From positions 240,703,809 through 240,767,808 of the forward strand of contig JAUMIR010000002.1 in the NCBI GenBank assembly GCA_030847615.1: a DNA stretch of 64,000 nt. The letters are read 5' to 3'. Source of the DNA: Gambelia wislizenii (taxonomy: Eukaryota > Chordata > Lepidosauria > Squamata > Crotaphytidae). Each line of letters opens with the position of its first letter. The first letter of the stretch is position 1. Made by a program: the position numbers and the translations under genes. Below the pieces are notes generated by a model. The model saw only the letters and a list, made by a program, of their open reading frames with translations. It ran no database searches and was not told where the DNA came from. This document shows positions 52,156 to 62,749 of this stretch, piece by piece.

Positions 52156-52355
52156 CAGCAGCTGGTGGATCCTGTGTCAGTGGGGCGGTGAATTCACTCT
52201 GGGTTTTGGGTAGCTTCAAAAGAGCTCTGTAAGGTGCTGAACCATCACCCTGGAATGGGTTTGACACCTTGCAAAGACCCTTTAAAGCCTGAACTAAAAC
52301 CTGGCGTAGATTCACCCTCCCACTAACATGGGACCCACCAGTTGCCACTGGCTGT
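52156..52355. mobile_element. Palindromic element, family H copy 1
   Basis: GTCAGTGGGGCGGTGAATTC (52176) is mirrored by AGATTCACCCTCCCACTAAC (52309); TTTTGGGTAGCTTCAAAAGA by TTTAAAGCCTGAACTAAAAC; and AAGGTGCTGAACC by GGTTTGACACCTTG. Centre near 52250. Related copies at 55333, 56001 and 62575. Confidence 0.65.
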
Positions 52356-52829
52356 ATCTTTGTTTGCATACTTTGTGTCTTGGTTCATTTGTGTAATCTG
52401 CCATTCAAAATAAGGGACACTCAGTAGAATTAATGTGTAATTCTGCATGTGAAGATTTATGTTGTGCATTGATGTAGGCTGTTGGCACCTGTGTTTCTCT
52501 CCTGAAGCCACTGCTGTGTCCAGCCTTGTCTTTGACTCCATTTTGCCCTGTGCTACGAACTCTTTCTCTCAGATTCTGAACCTTTGTGACTATGACAAGG
52601 GCATCCCACTCTGCCTCCATGATCTCCCAGCCAATCCAGTATTCATTTGTCACTTGTGTGATGATAAGTGAAGAATTCATATCCCCAGGAGGCCTGGTGT
52701 GTGTGTGTGTGTGATGAAATCTTGTTTTCAGTATTTCTTAGGCCTTGATTGGCTTCCATCTCAGATTTTTTTTAAAATTATACATTTTATTCATATACAT
52801 TATATTTGTCGGTTATTGAAGCTGAAGGA

Positions 52830-53105
52830 AGCACATATCCTTCCATTTCATCCTCACAACAGCAACCCTGTGAGGTAGGCCAGGCTTTGAGAGAGAGTGA
52901 TTGGGCCACGATTACTGTACTTTATAGAATTATAGAATCATAGAGCTGGAAGAGACCTCAAGTGCCACCCAGGCCAACCCCCTGCCATGCAGGAATACAC
53001 AATCAAATCATTCCCAGCAGATGTCACGCCTAAGGTGGGGGGACTAGTAACTGAACTTCCCAAGTCCCAGCACAGTGCTCTAACCACTAGACCACACTGA
53101 CTCTC
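52830..53105 (-). mobile_element. tRNA-derived SINE interrupted by CR1 tail
   Basis: Minus strand: head GTGTGGTCTAGTGGTTAGAG (near 53090), body ending CAGGGTTGCTGTTGTGAGG (near 52865). The middle is occupied by a CR1 3' fragment at 52921-53030. Confidence 0.7.
52921..53030 (-). mobile_element. CR1 3'-terminal fragment
   Basis: Minus strand carries CCTGCATGGCAGGGGGTTG, GAGGTCTCTTCCAGCTC and the terminal TATGATTCTATAATTCTATA. About 110 bases, severely 5'-truncated. Confidence 0.85.
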
Positions 53106-53905
53106 TTTTTACTGGTCATTTTGCCCATAACATAGAGTTTTCCTTGCTCCCTTCCATCCCAAAATATTGATTGTTGTTTCTATGCAGAAGACCTCCCTGT
53201 CTCTTGCAGGTGCTCCATCCATATCCTTGTTGTTCCCTTGAAAATGGAAGGTGAGAATCTTCAAATGTCTTGAATTCCCTGAATGGTTGTGTGCCATGCA
53301 TGGTGGTGGTGAAGATGGTGGAAGGGCAGAGGTGTTGGGGTGGGTGGGCAATGGTGGTAGGAAGAGATTGGGATGTATGGGGCAGTGTCGCTTGTGTCTG
53401 GTTTGTGGATGATGGAGAGCAGCACATCTGCACGATTCATGGCCTGCAGGGTGCTCAGTGCAACCATTCCGACACTGTTGGTGAAATATGCTCTCACCGT
53501 GCATTGCTAATGCAAGCCAAGCAGATGGCACCACAGCCATTACAGGAATAAATAATGGGCACGGTGGTCTGCCTGGCATGGGAAGTGGGTGCATGCTCCT
53601 TTCTTTCTTTCTTTTTCTCTGTGCCACCTGGACAGATCTTAGCAGGGAAAGAGAGACACCTAATGGTCACTCAAGACAGCACAGCTAGGCAATCTCATCT
53701 GGGCAGATCAGTCTTGGGGTGGGGAGTGTTGTAGTTTTGTTTTTGTTTTTTAACAGATCATCCTATCTCCTTTGCTATGAGTACTGGAATATGAAGAGAG
53801 AGGTGGGGATCTTGCCCATTCTACAGGTCCTAATATTTAATGATTCTTAAAAACCATAATATCACAGTACTGTAATATCATAGGCTCACAGGCTAGTGTC
53901 AGAGA

Positions 53906-53908
<3 letters not shown>

Positions 53909-53976
<68 letters not shown>
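53909..53976. repeat. (TC)n(AC)n microsatellite
   Basis: About 18 TC units followed by about 14 AC/CA units. Confidence 0.95.
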
Positions 53977-53977
<1 letters not shown>

Positions 53978-54249
53978 TCTCTTCCCACCCCTCTCTCACA
54001 AACACACTGTCTTACAGATTTCTGTCTTCTTTTTAAGCTCATATCTTCAAAACTCCCAGAAGCTCTGGCATAGAGGCAAATGGGAATGTCAGAATGGGTT
54101 TGCGGACATACAGATCAAACGCTTTTTTCTGGTGTTGAGAAAATGGAATCTTGGGAAAATCTACACACCCACACATACATACAAGTTTATTTTTTTAAAA
54201 AAAAATATTTATATGCCTTCTTTCTTCCAACATGGGATCCAAGGCAGCT

Positions 54250-54475
54250 TGTGTGTGTGTGGATGTGCCTTCAAGTTGCCTATCAACTTAAGGCAACCTG
54301 GTTCTAGTCCCCATGAATTTCAGAGGTGTGTGTGTGTGTCTTCAAGTCACCTGTTGACTCATGGCAACCCCATGAATTTCTTAGGGTTTTCTTGGACAAA
54401 GAATATTCAGAGGTGGTTTCGCCAATTTCATCCTTTGAAATGTAGCCTACAGCATCTGGGACAGCAATGTTGAAA
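54250..54475 (-). mobile_element. 5S-headed SINE, 3' part with duplicated tail
   Basis: Minus strand: CAGATGCTGTAGGCTACATT (the last bases of the 5S-derived head), then AACCACCTCTGAATATTCTT, TTCATGGGGTTGCCATGAGT and CAACAGGTGACTTGAAG. A second tail-like piece (GAAATTCATGGGGAC ... CAACTTGAAGGCACATCC) lies directly beyond at 54255-54320. Confidence 0.8.
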
Positions 54476-54716
54476 CAAGATAGAGCCAAAAACCTGAGGA
54501 TATAAAAGTTAAAACTCTGTCTAACAAGCTCTAAAAAGTATAAAATCATTTGTACAAAAACTAGCAATAAAGTTAAAAGTACAGCGCATGTACACTTACT
54601 CCATTTTTAGATATAGATCAGGATTGCTGAGGAGACTGCTGGAGTCTCCTGGGGATCGTAGCTATAGAGACTGTTGAGATGAATGCCTCCACTTCAGAGC
54701 TTTCCTCTAGCACTCA

Positions 54717-54738
54717 ACCAACCAACCAACCAACCAAT
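54717..54738. repeat. (CCAA)n tract
   Basis: About five CCAA units. Confidence 0.85.
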
Positions 54739-55059
54739 CATTCAGTTTCTTCACCTGCACCAAGGTGCTGGAGGTAACACTGAAAGTAACTGAGGACCTT
54801 GCTATTGATGGAGCGCTTCTTTCCATATATACCTGTCTGAGGACTGAGGTCTGCAGGAGGGATCTTCCCCTCAGTCCCACCACTGTGGACAATATGCTGT
54901 GGGAGGACATAGGAGAGCTTTTTCTTTGCTCTGGTCCCTTGATGGTTGAGTGCCTGCCTGCCCCTTAGAGGCCTGACTGTCATCTACCCTGGTTTCATTT
55001 TTACACCAAGTGGAAACATAGCTTTTCACTAAAGTTTTGGGGGCCTGATTGATTCCATC

Positions 55060-55265
55060 CAAATCTGCATATATGCATGGGTTTAACTTGTCTTAAATGG
55101 TTTTAACTGGTTTTAAAATGTTTTTGTTTAAATGGTCAAATGGTTTTAAGTGCTTTTAGCCTGTTTAAATTATTTTCATTGTTCAAACCTGCTATAATTG
55201 GTTTTGTTGTATACCTCCTTGAAATCTCATTATATTAAAATAGATATTTTAATTAATAAATAAAA
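55060..55265 (+). mobile_element. L2-like LINE 3' tail
   Basis: Repeated TTTTAA/GGTTTTAA words lead to TATACCTCCTTGAAATCTCA and end in AATTAATAAATAAAAATACA. Same general layout as 11930-12082. Weak family assignment. Confidence 0.45.
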
Positions 55266-55332
55266 ATACAATAATCAAGACACCAATTCTTACCTGCCCC
55301 TAGCCACCAACCTGCATGGCGCTCCACAAAAT

Positions 55333-55530
55333 CAGTGGGAGCTGGTGGCTCCATATCAATGGGGCATTGAATTCCCTCCAGGTTTTGCATAGCTTTAAAG
55401 GAGCTGCCCACGGTTCTGGTATGATTTGGGGATCGGGCTCAGCACTGTGGAAAGTTCCTTTAAAAGTCAATTAAGAACTGGAGCAGATTCACTGCCCTGC
55501 TGACATAGGAGCTAATTGTAACCACTGCCC
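55333..55530. mobile_element. Palindromic element, family H copy 2
   Basis: AATGGGGCATTGAATTCCCT, GGTTTTGCATAGCTTTAAAG, then the mirrored CCTTTAAAAGTCAATTAAG and GATTCACTGCCCTGCTGACA. Confidence 0.65.
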
Positions 55531-55772
55531 AGAGCAGGGTCACTCCACTTTTCAATATGGCAAGGCTGGCCCCATTTGCCTTGTTTAAAAATCCCTTGCC
55601 CATCTCTACTTCTGTTTCTTCTCCATCAGATGTAGTTGAACATTTCCAGGGCAGGAGCCATCTTACTTCTGAGTCTTTTACTGGGGCCAGTTCTACTATT
55701 AGCTAGAAGAAGGCAGCCTTTTCATGACAGAGTTTTGATGTCATCAAAGGACAGCTAATGGTTACTTTGCTA

Positions 55773-55805
55773 CAGTACAACCCCCATATCTGTTGGGAAT
55801 ATGTG
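55773..55805. mobile_element. M2 mariner-like terminal fragment
   Basis: CAGTACAACCCCCATATCTG follows TA and resembles the left end of the element at 60428; no right end was found. Confidence 0.4.
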
Positions 55806-55834
55806 CTGTTTGGCATCCAGGAGACAATGGAAGA

Positions 55835-56000
55835 AAGGAAGCTACTTTATACTAAGTAGCCCCATTTGTCCATCAGCACTATGCATGCATGCTCTGACTG
55901 GCAGCAGCTTCCCAGAAGTTCTAGGTAGAGAATCTCTGGCACTCCTTGAAGGTGGTTTTAACTGGAGATGGGAACTGAACATGTAACCTTCTGCATGAAA
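55835..56000 (-). mobile_element. tRNA-derived SINE
   Basis: Minus strand order: head with CTGCTTTTCATGCAGAAGGT and a B-box-like GTTCAGTTCCCA, then CTGCTGCCAGTCAGAG and CTTAGTATAAAGTAGCTTCC. Same family as 45487. Confidence 0.65.
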
Positions 56001-56160
56001 AGCAGTGGTGGCTGGTGGGTTAATCCACCCCAGGTTTTGGCTAGCTTTAAAAAAAGTTCTCCAGAATGCTGAGCCTATTTAAGAGTAGCGTTCGGCACCT
56101 TGGAGAGTTCTTTAAAAGCCTGAATTGAAACCTCAAATCTGTCACCCACTGTTTCCATGA
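56001..56160. mobile_element. Palindromic element, family H copy 3
   Basis: AGCAGTGGTGGCTGGTGGGT, AGGTTTTGGCTAGCTTTAAA, then the mirrored CTTTAAAAGCCTGAATTGAA. Confidence 0.6.
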
Positions 56161-56289
56161 TTTGTCGTGGGTAGCAAAAGTCTCGTTCTTTTGGATTTGT
56201 TGTTGACATGTACCTCCACCCCAGGAAAGGGGGACACAGCAGAGCTGAATTTTGATTCGTTGGACTTTGGAGGGGGAGGGCTTACAAGG

Positions 56290-57245
56290 GAAGCCTTGCA
56301 ATTCTGGATCCGCCATTTTTTGTTTGACCCTGCACAGGGTCCTCCGCTGCCTCCAAAACCTGGCTGGCAGAAGCTGCAACCAGCTGAGGGCTAGGCAAGG
56401 GCCGAGCAGCCCAAACCTCTCTCCCCTCCCCTAGCCAGCCCTTTCTCCAGTCTCCCTGCTGGTTGCGGAGGCTTTTTCTACCAAGGGACTGTTCGCTCAG
56501 TGACAGAAGTTGTTGTAGTAAGCGATGAGGTGGGTGAGGACCAAGCAAACCGGACGTCCCCCCTTGCCTGGCCCATTTTGCCTGGCACCCCCGCTGCTCC
56601 CACTGCTGAGGATGCTTATGGAGGAAGTGCCCAAGGCCTCAGGAGCTTATTCCGGCTGAGGGCGCTTCCTCCGTGACTGTCAGTCACAAAGGAAGCATCT
56701 TTGGCAGCCAGAGTAGCAGGGGCGCCAGGCAGAACGAGCTCCCAAGGCCTGGGGCATTTCTGACACTCGGAAGCACCCTAGGACTTGGGAGCTTGTTCTG
56801 CCCTGCACCGCTGCAGCTACCGTGGCTGAGGACAATTCCTCCATGACTGATAGTCACAGAGAAAGTGCCCTCAGATGGGACGAGCACCAGAGGCCTTGGG
56901 CGCTTCCTCCGTGATTGTCAGTCACGGAGGAAGCATCCTCAGCAGCAGGAGTAGCGGGGGCACTGGGCAAAATGGGCAAGTTGAGGGGGGACGTCTGGCC
57001 TGCTTGGCCCTCGCCTGCCTCATCTCTGACTATGACAGCTTCTGTCACCTAGGGAATAGTTCCTCCATGGAAGAAGCCTCAACAGCCAGTGGTGAGCTGG
57101 GAGAAAGAGCCAGCTAGGGGAGGGGAGAGAAGCTCGGCCTTCGCCTGGCTCTCAGCTGGCTGCAGCTTCTGCCAGCAGGGCTTTGGAGGCAGCAGAGGAC
57201 CCTGCGCAGGGCCATTAAAAATGGTGGATCTTCTGTTTTCATCCT
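56290..57245. mobile_element. Giant palindromic (fold-back) element, ~955 bp
   Basis: The left half reads TGGATCCGCCATTTTTTGTT ... CTGCACAGGGTCCTCCGCTG ... CTGGCAGAAGCTGCAACCAG ... CTCTCCCCTCCCCTAGCC. The right half is its reverse complement: CCAGCTAGGGGAGGGGAGAG ... CTGGCTGCAGCTTCTGCCAG ... AGAGGACCCTGCGCAGGG ... AATGGTGGATCTTCTG. The arms are about 470 bases with roughly 80% identity by eye. At the centre (near 56775) AGAACGAGCTCCCAAGGCC faces CTTGGGAGCTTGTTCT. Smaller hairpins (CCTCCGTGACTGTCAGTCAC) recur within each arm. No protein domain recognised in the several chance open frames. Confidence 0.85.
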
Positions 57246-57567
57246 GTTTCCCCCCCTCCATTTCCTGCTATCAAGATCCTGGGTTTTTTTGTGTGTGTGT
57301 GGCAAAGTTTTCCCCTCTGAATTCTTCACATTTCTCTTTACTCAAAACCACTACCACCTCAACACCTGCCTCTGAACCATCTCACACATCATACAGAATG
57401 AGCTGCCTGAAGTGTCAGAATTGTGGATTGAACCACTACTAATTGCAGGTAAAGTGGTGTATTTGAAATGCATGCTTTAAAAAATGGCATCCTGTTGGTT
57501 AGTGCCAACTAGAGAGCAGACCCATTCAATCCATTGTAGAATTGTGAGTCATTCAGTGGACCTCCAT

Positions 57568-57738
57568 TGTTGTTGCTGTTGTTGTGTGCCTTCAAGTCAT
57601 TTCTGACTCATGGTGACCCTAAGGTGTTTTCTGAGGCTGAGAGTATGTGACTTGCCCAAGGTTACCCAGTGAGTTTTCATGGTTAAGCAGAGATGCAGAC
57701 CCTCGTCTCCAGAGTCATAGTCCAACACTCCTTTAGTC
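57568..57738 (-). mobile_element. Sauria SINE, internally deleted
   Basis: Plus strand: TGTTGTTGTGTGCCTTCAAG, CATGGTGACCCTAAGG, then a jump to TTTTCTGAGGCTGAGAGTAT, GGTTACCCAGTGAGTTTTCA and CTCCAGAGTCATAGTCCAAC. The segment normally holding AACAAATCTTGCC is missing. Confidence 0.85.
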
Positions 57739-57739
57739 C

Positions 57740-59175
57740 GGACTAAAAACAAGATTTAGGCACGTGCAAAACCAACACATCAGGGTTGGGAATTGCTGAT
57801 CTACTAAACGGGATACATTCTCTTTTTAATGTGGGGAAGCATTAAAATTATATTTCCACCTGCAGTCTGAAAGTGGTACAGAATTCTTCCACCCCATTCT
57901 TTTTAATGTGGGAAGCAGCTCTCACTCCTTCCTCCTGTCTGTCGGTTGACAACCCATGACTTTTCTCCCCCTGCCAAACTTTTCTCCACTAATACCTAAT
58001 GTGGACAGGGAAGCACATCTGGACCAGAAAATTGCACTTGTGTGTCTTACAGTACAGCACCTAGAAAACCATTGCCTTAGTAGCAGAAAGCACCAGTGCT
58101 GTAGAGGTGAATTTTTATGCACAGGCATGCACTGTGATGGCCCTCACAGCCATGCCTCCATAGAAAGTCCCCAAATGCAGGCAGCTGTGTGGATTTGTAT
58201 CTACAGTTCACACCAATTTTACCATTTTCCACCTCTACCAGGAGCAGGTCTTTTGCCAAATTAATGGGTCATAGTTGCTCATTCAGTGCCAGCTACCCCC
58301 AAATATGTTGCATTATTACAGCAAGAATAGCTCACAACAATATATATGGTTGTTGAGGAAATCCCACCTGTTGCAGCTGAGGATTGAAGTTCAATTCTGA
58401 GGGACCACCATCTTGTGAGCCCTGGCATCACTCCACCATTGCTCAAGAGATGATATCCATATGGTGTTGGGAATAGGAACTAAGAAAATATTTTGGTCCA
58501 GATCTAGCCTAATGAACTCTTCATTGGCCTAGGGAACACACCTCAGCTCCCTGTTCCTTCATCTGGGAATATTAATGAAAAGAAAGAATGACCACACAGT
58601 ATTTTATTAAAAAGAAACACCTCTTATTTTTCAGTGCTCTTTTCTAAATGAATCCCACAAGCCTGAAAGACCTTCAGTAATAAATGTGTAACAACACACT
58701 TCTCTTGTGGGTCATTGGTAGAAATTGGTTTTAATTTCTAGTACTGCAAAGTTTGTGACTGTTAACCTGCCATAAGCCAGGGTTCATTCTTGCCAACTGT
58801 ATGGAGGCTATGATTTAGAAAAGAGCAGCTTTGGAAAAGGACTTTGGGGTCAGAACCACTAAAAAGATGAGATTCCGTGGGTATTTCCATTACCAGGTAA
58901 TTGGAAGAATCAACTTGGAGGGAAGCAGCAAATGGTTTTGTGAAGCAATCTAACCTTTCACCTGAGTCGACTTCCAATCAGTGATATGGGATGATCCATG
59001 TTCTGGGTACTAGTGTTATTAGAGAAGGTGAAAAATGTTTCTATTTGTTTGTTTCATGTCATTCACTATTTTATACATCTTCATCATTTTCCCCCTTGTA
59101 CATATTGGCCAAGATCCCACATTGCATTTGTAGCTCTGTAAAAGTAATTACGTATGACCTAAGGTATTGCCCCCC
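57740..59175. other. Unassigned sequence
   Basis: No gene or known repeat recognised in this interval. Frames are short and lack domain signatures. Confidence 0.4.
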
Positions 59176-59359
59176 AACCCACCTTAAACTCAAGGGAACC
59201 ATTCCAAGTGATGGAGGTCTACAGCTTAGGTGAGGGGGCACTTCAGGGTGACACATCTAGCCCCCTCCCAGCACCAAGCCCTTCTCATCCTGAAGCACCC
59301 CACTTGTCCACACTGCAGACCTCTGTCTCTTAGTGGCTCCCTTGAGTTTTAAGTGGGTT
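59176..59359. mobile_element. Fold-back element, ~184 bp
   Basis: AACCCACCTTAAACTCAAGG is mirrored by CCTTGAGTTTTAAGTGGGTT, and GGAGGTCTACAGC by GCAGACCTCTG. Arms about 75 bases. Confidence 0.65.
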
Positions 59360-59454
59360 CCAGGGGTATTTAAAATGATGGCAATATTGCCACTATTATG
59401 ACTACACAGTGTATCTGAGTACAGAGCAGTTACAGATCCATAATTCTAGGTTAT

Positions 59455-59688
59455 GAATCCAAACTACAGGAAAAGAGATTCCACCTAAACATTAGGAAGA
59501 ACTTCCTGACAGTAAGAGCTGTTCGGAAGTGGAATGCACTGCCTGGGAGTGTGGTGAAGGCTCCTTTGGACGTTTTTGAGCAGAGGCTGGATGGCCATCT
59601 GTCGGAATGATTTGATTCTGTATTCCTGCAGGGCAGGGGGTTGGACTGGATGGCCCTTGTGGTCTCTTCCAACTCTATGATTCTATGA
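59455..59688 (+). mobile_element. CR1 LINE 3' end
   Basis: Encodes KRFHLNIRKNFLTVRAVRKW-like sequence near 59472-59530, then the 3' UTR with GGGGGTTGGACTGGATGGCC, ending CTCTATGATTCTATGA, the CR1 terminal repeat. It is the only plus-strand CR1 copy in the window. Confidence 0.9.
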
Positions 59689-59965
59689 ACTTCAAGGCAG
59701 GATGCCAGCCATTATCTTTTTAATGGAAAAATCCCAAATGATAAGGTTTCCTTTTTCAGTGAAGGAAATCCACTCTCTTGATATTTTTTAGTTTTCTTTT
59801 CTGCACCTGTACCGGTTCCCATGGTGCCCTTTCCCCCCACTATTACAATGCTGTTTTTTATTTATTTATTTTTAAATGAAACTACTGTATTCCCTATCTC
59901 TTGTATTTGCTCCCACCCCCTGCCACCAGAAGCCTAGGGGCTTACCACACGAATATTCCATCTTT

Positions 59966-60152
59966 CATGCTGCCTTACTGCATGACGTTGGCATTCTTTC
60001 GTTCTGGTCCCAAGGGGGACTGAAGTAAAGCCATGTCTTTTTGCTAACTGGAAAAACGTGTTAGCAAAAAGACATGGTTCTACCTTAGATCCCCACAGGA
60101 TCAGAATGAAAGAACACCAGAAGAATGCTGATGTCATGCAGTAAGGCAGCAG
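59966..60152. mobile_element. Fold-back element, ~187 bp
   Basis: TGCTGCCTTACTGCATGACG mirrors GTCATGCAGTAAGGCAGCA; GCCATGTCTTTTTGCTAAC (60032) mirrors GTTAGCAAAAAGACATGG (60059) across a loop of about 8-10 bases. Confidence 0.75.
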
Positions 60153-60427
60153 AGAAGACAGAACTTTCCTGCTGCTTTGCTGCTTTTCTTCAGAGTACAG
60201 TTAAGTCCCCTAATGAAACATTTACATTTTTTTGGAAAGGGGAACTGGCAACTCCTGGATTATGTTTCCATCATTTGAAGGGTACAGGTATTTCATTTTC
60301 AGTCTCTAGGAAGAATGAGGACTTTGGGATTCTGTCCCTCAAGATGGCAGATCCTGAAAAGGTGAGGGCAACGTGAATGATTTTCATGCTACAGTCAAGG
60401 CAAAGGACACTACTGTTTCTCAAGATA

Positions 60428-60685
60428 CAGTAGGACCCCCGTATCTACTGGGGGTTTGTTCGGGGGGGGGGCGTGGCTACCAAAAAACATGGATAATAGC
60501 GAACGTCATTGAAAATAATGGGACGTCTGGTTTAAAATACCATAGAGTATTGCCTTGGAGGACGTAGAAAATGGCTAGAGAGGACACATTTTCTAGGAAG
60601 ACTCTATGGTAGGTGTGCTATTTTGTATCCCGTGAATAATTAAATCAGTGGATAATGAATCAGTGGATATGGGGGGGTCCTACTG
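60428..60685. mobile_element. Mariner-like MITE (family M2)
   Basis: Starts CAGTAGGACCCCCGTATCTA, ends GGATATGGGGGGGTCCTACTG, with TA on both sides (60426-60427 and 60686-60687). The interior is very close to 21011-21249. Confidence 0.88.
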
Positions 60686-61221
60686 TACTGTCAGCTCAGG
60701 CCTGAGGTTCACACTGTTGCCATGGTAACATTGCCTCAGCTGCTTCCTGGATATAATTAGATGCAGGTGTACATCACAGCTGCTTGGCACTGGTGTGAGG
60801 ATTGGCATTGTCCGTGCCCCACCCAGCAAGGTAATGGGCTGAGCTGTCAAGAGGACCCACTGTGTGGTACCTGCCAGGTCCACAAAATATGTCTGCTTCT
60901 GACAACCAGAAGCAGCCTTCCACTCAGATAAGAAGCCATCCTGGTGCAACTATCCTGATGCTGAATCAAAATTCATGTCCTCAGATGGGTGTGTGTTCAT
61001 GTTCTCTTTCTCTCTCCTCAACCCCATTTTCATTCTTGGCAGATTCAGAGATTATCTGTATTTTAAACTTTTGAAAGCTCAGAAGAAATCTAGACCCAGT
61101 TGATTGCCTACAACTACAACAGGCCCCAAATTTCCTACCAAGAAAAAGCACCCACTTTTTAAGAACCTTTTTTTCCCTCTCTAGACATGTAACATTTAGA
61201 ACAGAAGGTATGTGTGTGACT

Positions 61222-61325
61222 CACCAGATGTTGTTGGACTACAACCCCCAAAAGCCTTATTCAGCATACCCAGTGGCAAGGGATAATGGGAACTGCAGTC
61301 CAACAACATTCAGAGGGCCGTGTGA
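61222..61325. mobile_element. Short palindromic repeat, family B
   Basis: CCAGATGTTGTTGGACTACA mirrors ACTGCAGTCCAACAACATTC; the unit ends AGAGGGCCGTG. The best preserved family B copy. Confidence 0.65.
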
Positions 61326-61859
61326 TTTTCCTTTCCCTGATTTAGACTCTGTTTCTTTCAGAAATAGAGCTGGCCTCCATACCTATTCCACTCCCGCTGT
61401 TCATTTCACCTCTATTCCTGCTAGGCACAGTGCTACTATCCTTGCTCTTAAGCCTTGCCTAAGCCGGTAGCATCCAGATGTTATTCCTAATGAAGAATGG
61501 AGGTTTGATTTCTAAAATAGGCCCATAGGACCCTGGTGGTGGATGGTAGTTCCTTTTCGGAAGTAGTTGCCACATTTACCCGGTGGTGTATCGCTTGGTT
61601 ACTGTAAGAAAAAGGACTTTTCACATGCTCAGAGTTCTTTGTTTATTGTCATCAGTCAGTATAGACAGAGGCACCTAACATGAGACAAAGCTTGCTGCCA
61701 CTGAAATGGCAGCTAACAGATAGGTAGGTAGGTGGACAGATAGATGGGCAGATAGTGATAACACCACCGACTGTGTGCCACCAGTCTAGGCATTTCCTCC
61801 TTTAGGTCCTTATCCAGATGTTTCACAAATGTCTGATAGTTGACGGCAGTGCTGATGTT

Positions 61860-61965
61860 GTTGGTGTTGGTGTTTTTATGTGCGTTCAAGTCAACCCTAT
61901 AATAGAGTTTTCTTGGTAAGATTTATTCAGGGGAGGTTTGCCTTCCTTGGGGATTCCAGGATAGC
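61860..61965 (-). mobile_element. Sauria SINE 3' fragment
   Basis: Plus strand: TTTATGTGCGTTCAAGTCAA, CCTATAATAGAGTTTTCTTG, GTAAGATTTATTCAGGGGAG. Confidence 0.65.
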
Positions 61966-62435
61966 CTTTATGAAACCCACCCAGATCTGTCTTGATTCCC
62001 ACCAAATTTAAACCAGCTCATTCCCTCCTATCTGTCACTGCGAGTAGCTTCTCAAATCAGCAGCTTAGAAAGCCATGTCTCCTTTGCCTCCATTTAATTA
62101 TTTAAGTAATTAATTTTAGACTCTGGCATTAACCTTCTTCAAGGAAAGGACTCTTTGACCCAAGCGGTCATATGGTTCACTTTGCTTACTTCAAAATGTG
62201 ACAAGGTCCCCTGTTGCATTTGTGAGGGTGGGGGCAGGCAGTAGCTCCAGCTCATTCTACTGTGTAGTCTCCTGACCTGAAGTCCGGCCATGGTGTCCAG
62301 AGCCCCAGAAGCAGCACGTTGCAAGAAACAACCTGACATGTAACACGTTGGTTTGATCGGCAATGAGTACCCACTGGCAATTGGTGGCTTCTTTGTCTAT
62401 GCAGTGGTGAACCCATTCCAGATATTAGTCTGGGC

Positions 62436-62571
62436 CAATGGTTTTCAACTGTTGGTCCTCCACATATTTTGGGCTTCAACTCCCAGAAGCCTCAGCTAGC
62501 ATGGTCAATGGACAGGAATTCTGGGAAATGAAGTCCAAAATAGCTAGAGAGCCAAAGGTTGAGAACCACTG
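62436..62571. mobile_element. 136-bp palindromic hAT-like MITE
   Basis: CAATGGTTTTCAACTGTTGG at the left faces AAAGGTTGAGAACCACTG at the right. Flanks GTCTGGGC (62428-62435) and ATCTGGGC (62572-62579) match at 7 of 8. Interior TTCAACTCCCAGAAGCCTCA mirrors TTCTGGGAAATGAAGTCC. Confidence 0.88.
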
Positions 62572-62574
62572 ATC

Positions 62575-62700
62575 TGGGCATTAAAGCAGCTGTGTAATAG
62601 GTTCAGCACCTTGAATAGCTTTTTTGTAGTGTTGCTAAACCGCAGAGTGGATTTACCACTCTGCTGATGTGGAAGCTATAGCTTCCACCTACTCCAAGTA
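62575..62700. mobile_element. Palindromic element, family H copy 4, partial
   Basis: GGTTCAGCACCTTGAATAGC, ACCGCAGAGTGGATTTACCA, CTCTGCTGATGTGGAAGCTA match the right half of family H. The left half is missing or replaced by the adjacent hAT element. Confidence 0.5.
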
Positions 62701-62749
62701 CCATTTACTCATTATTTTCCAAACACTGGTTAACATCCTGTTTTCAGTA

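Noticed and set aside
53109..53627. 172-codon minus-strand open frame, His/Pro-rich
   Set aside because: No recognisable domain; composition comes from TGG/GTG-rich plus-strand sequence. It may still be a relic of an unidentified element.
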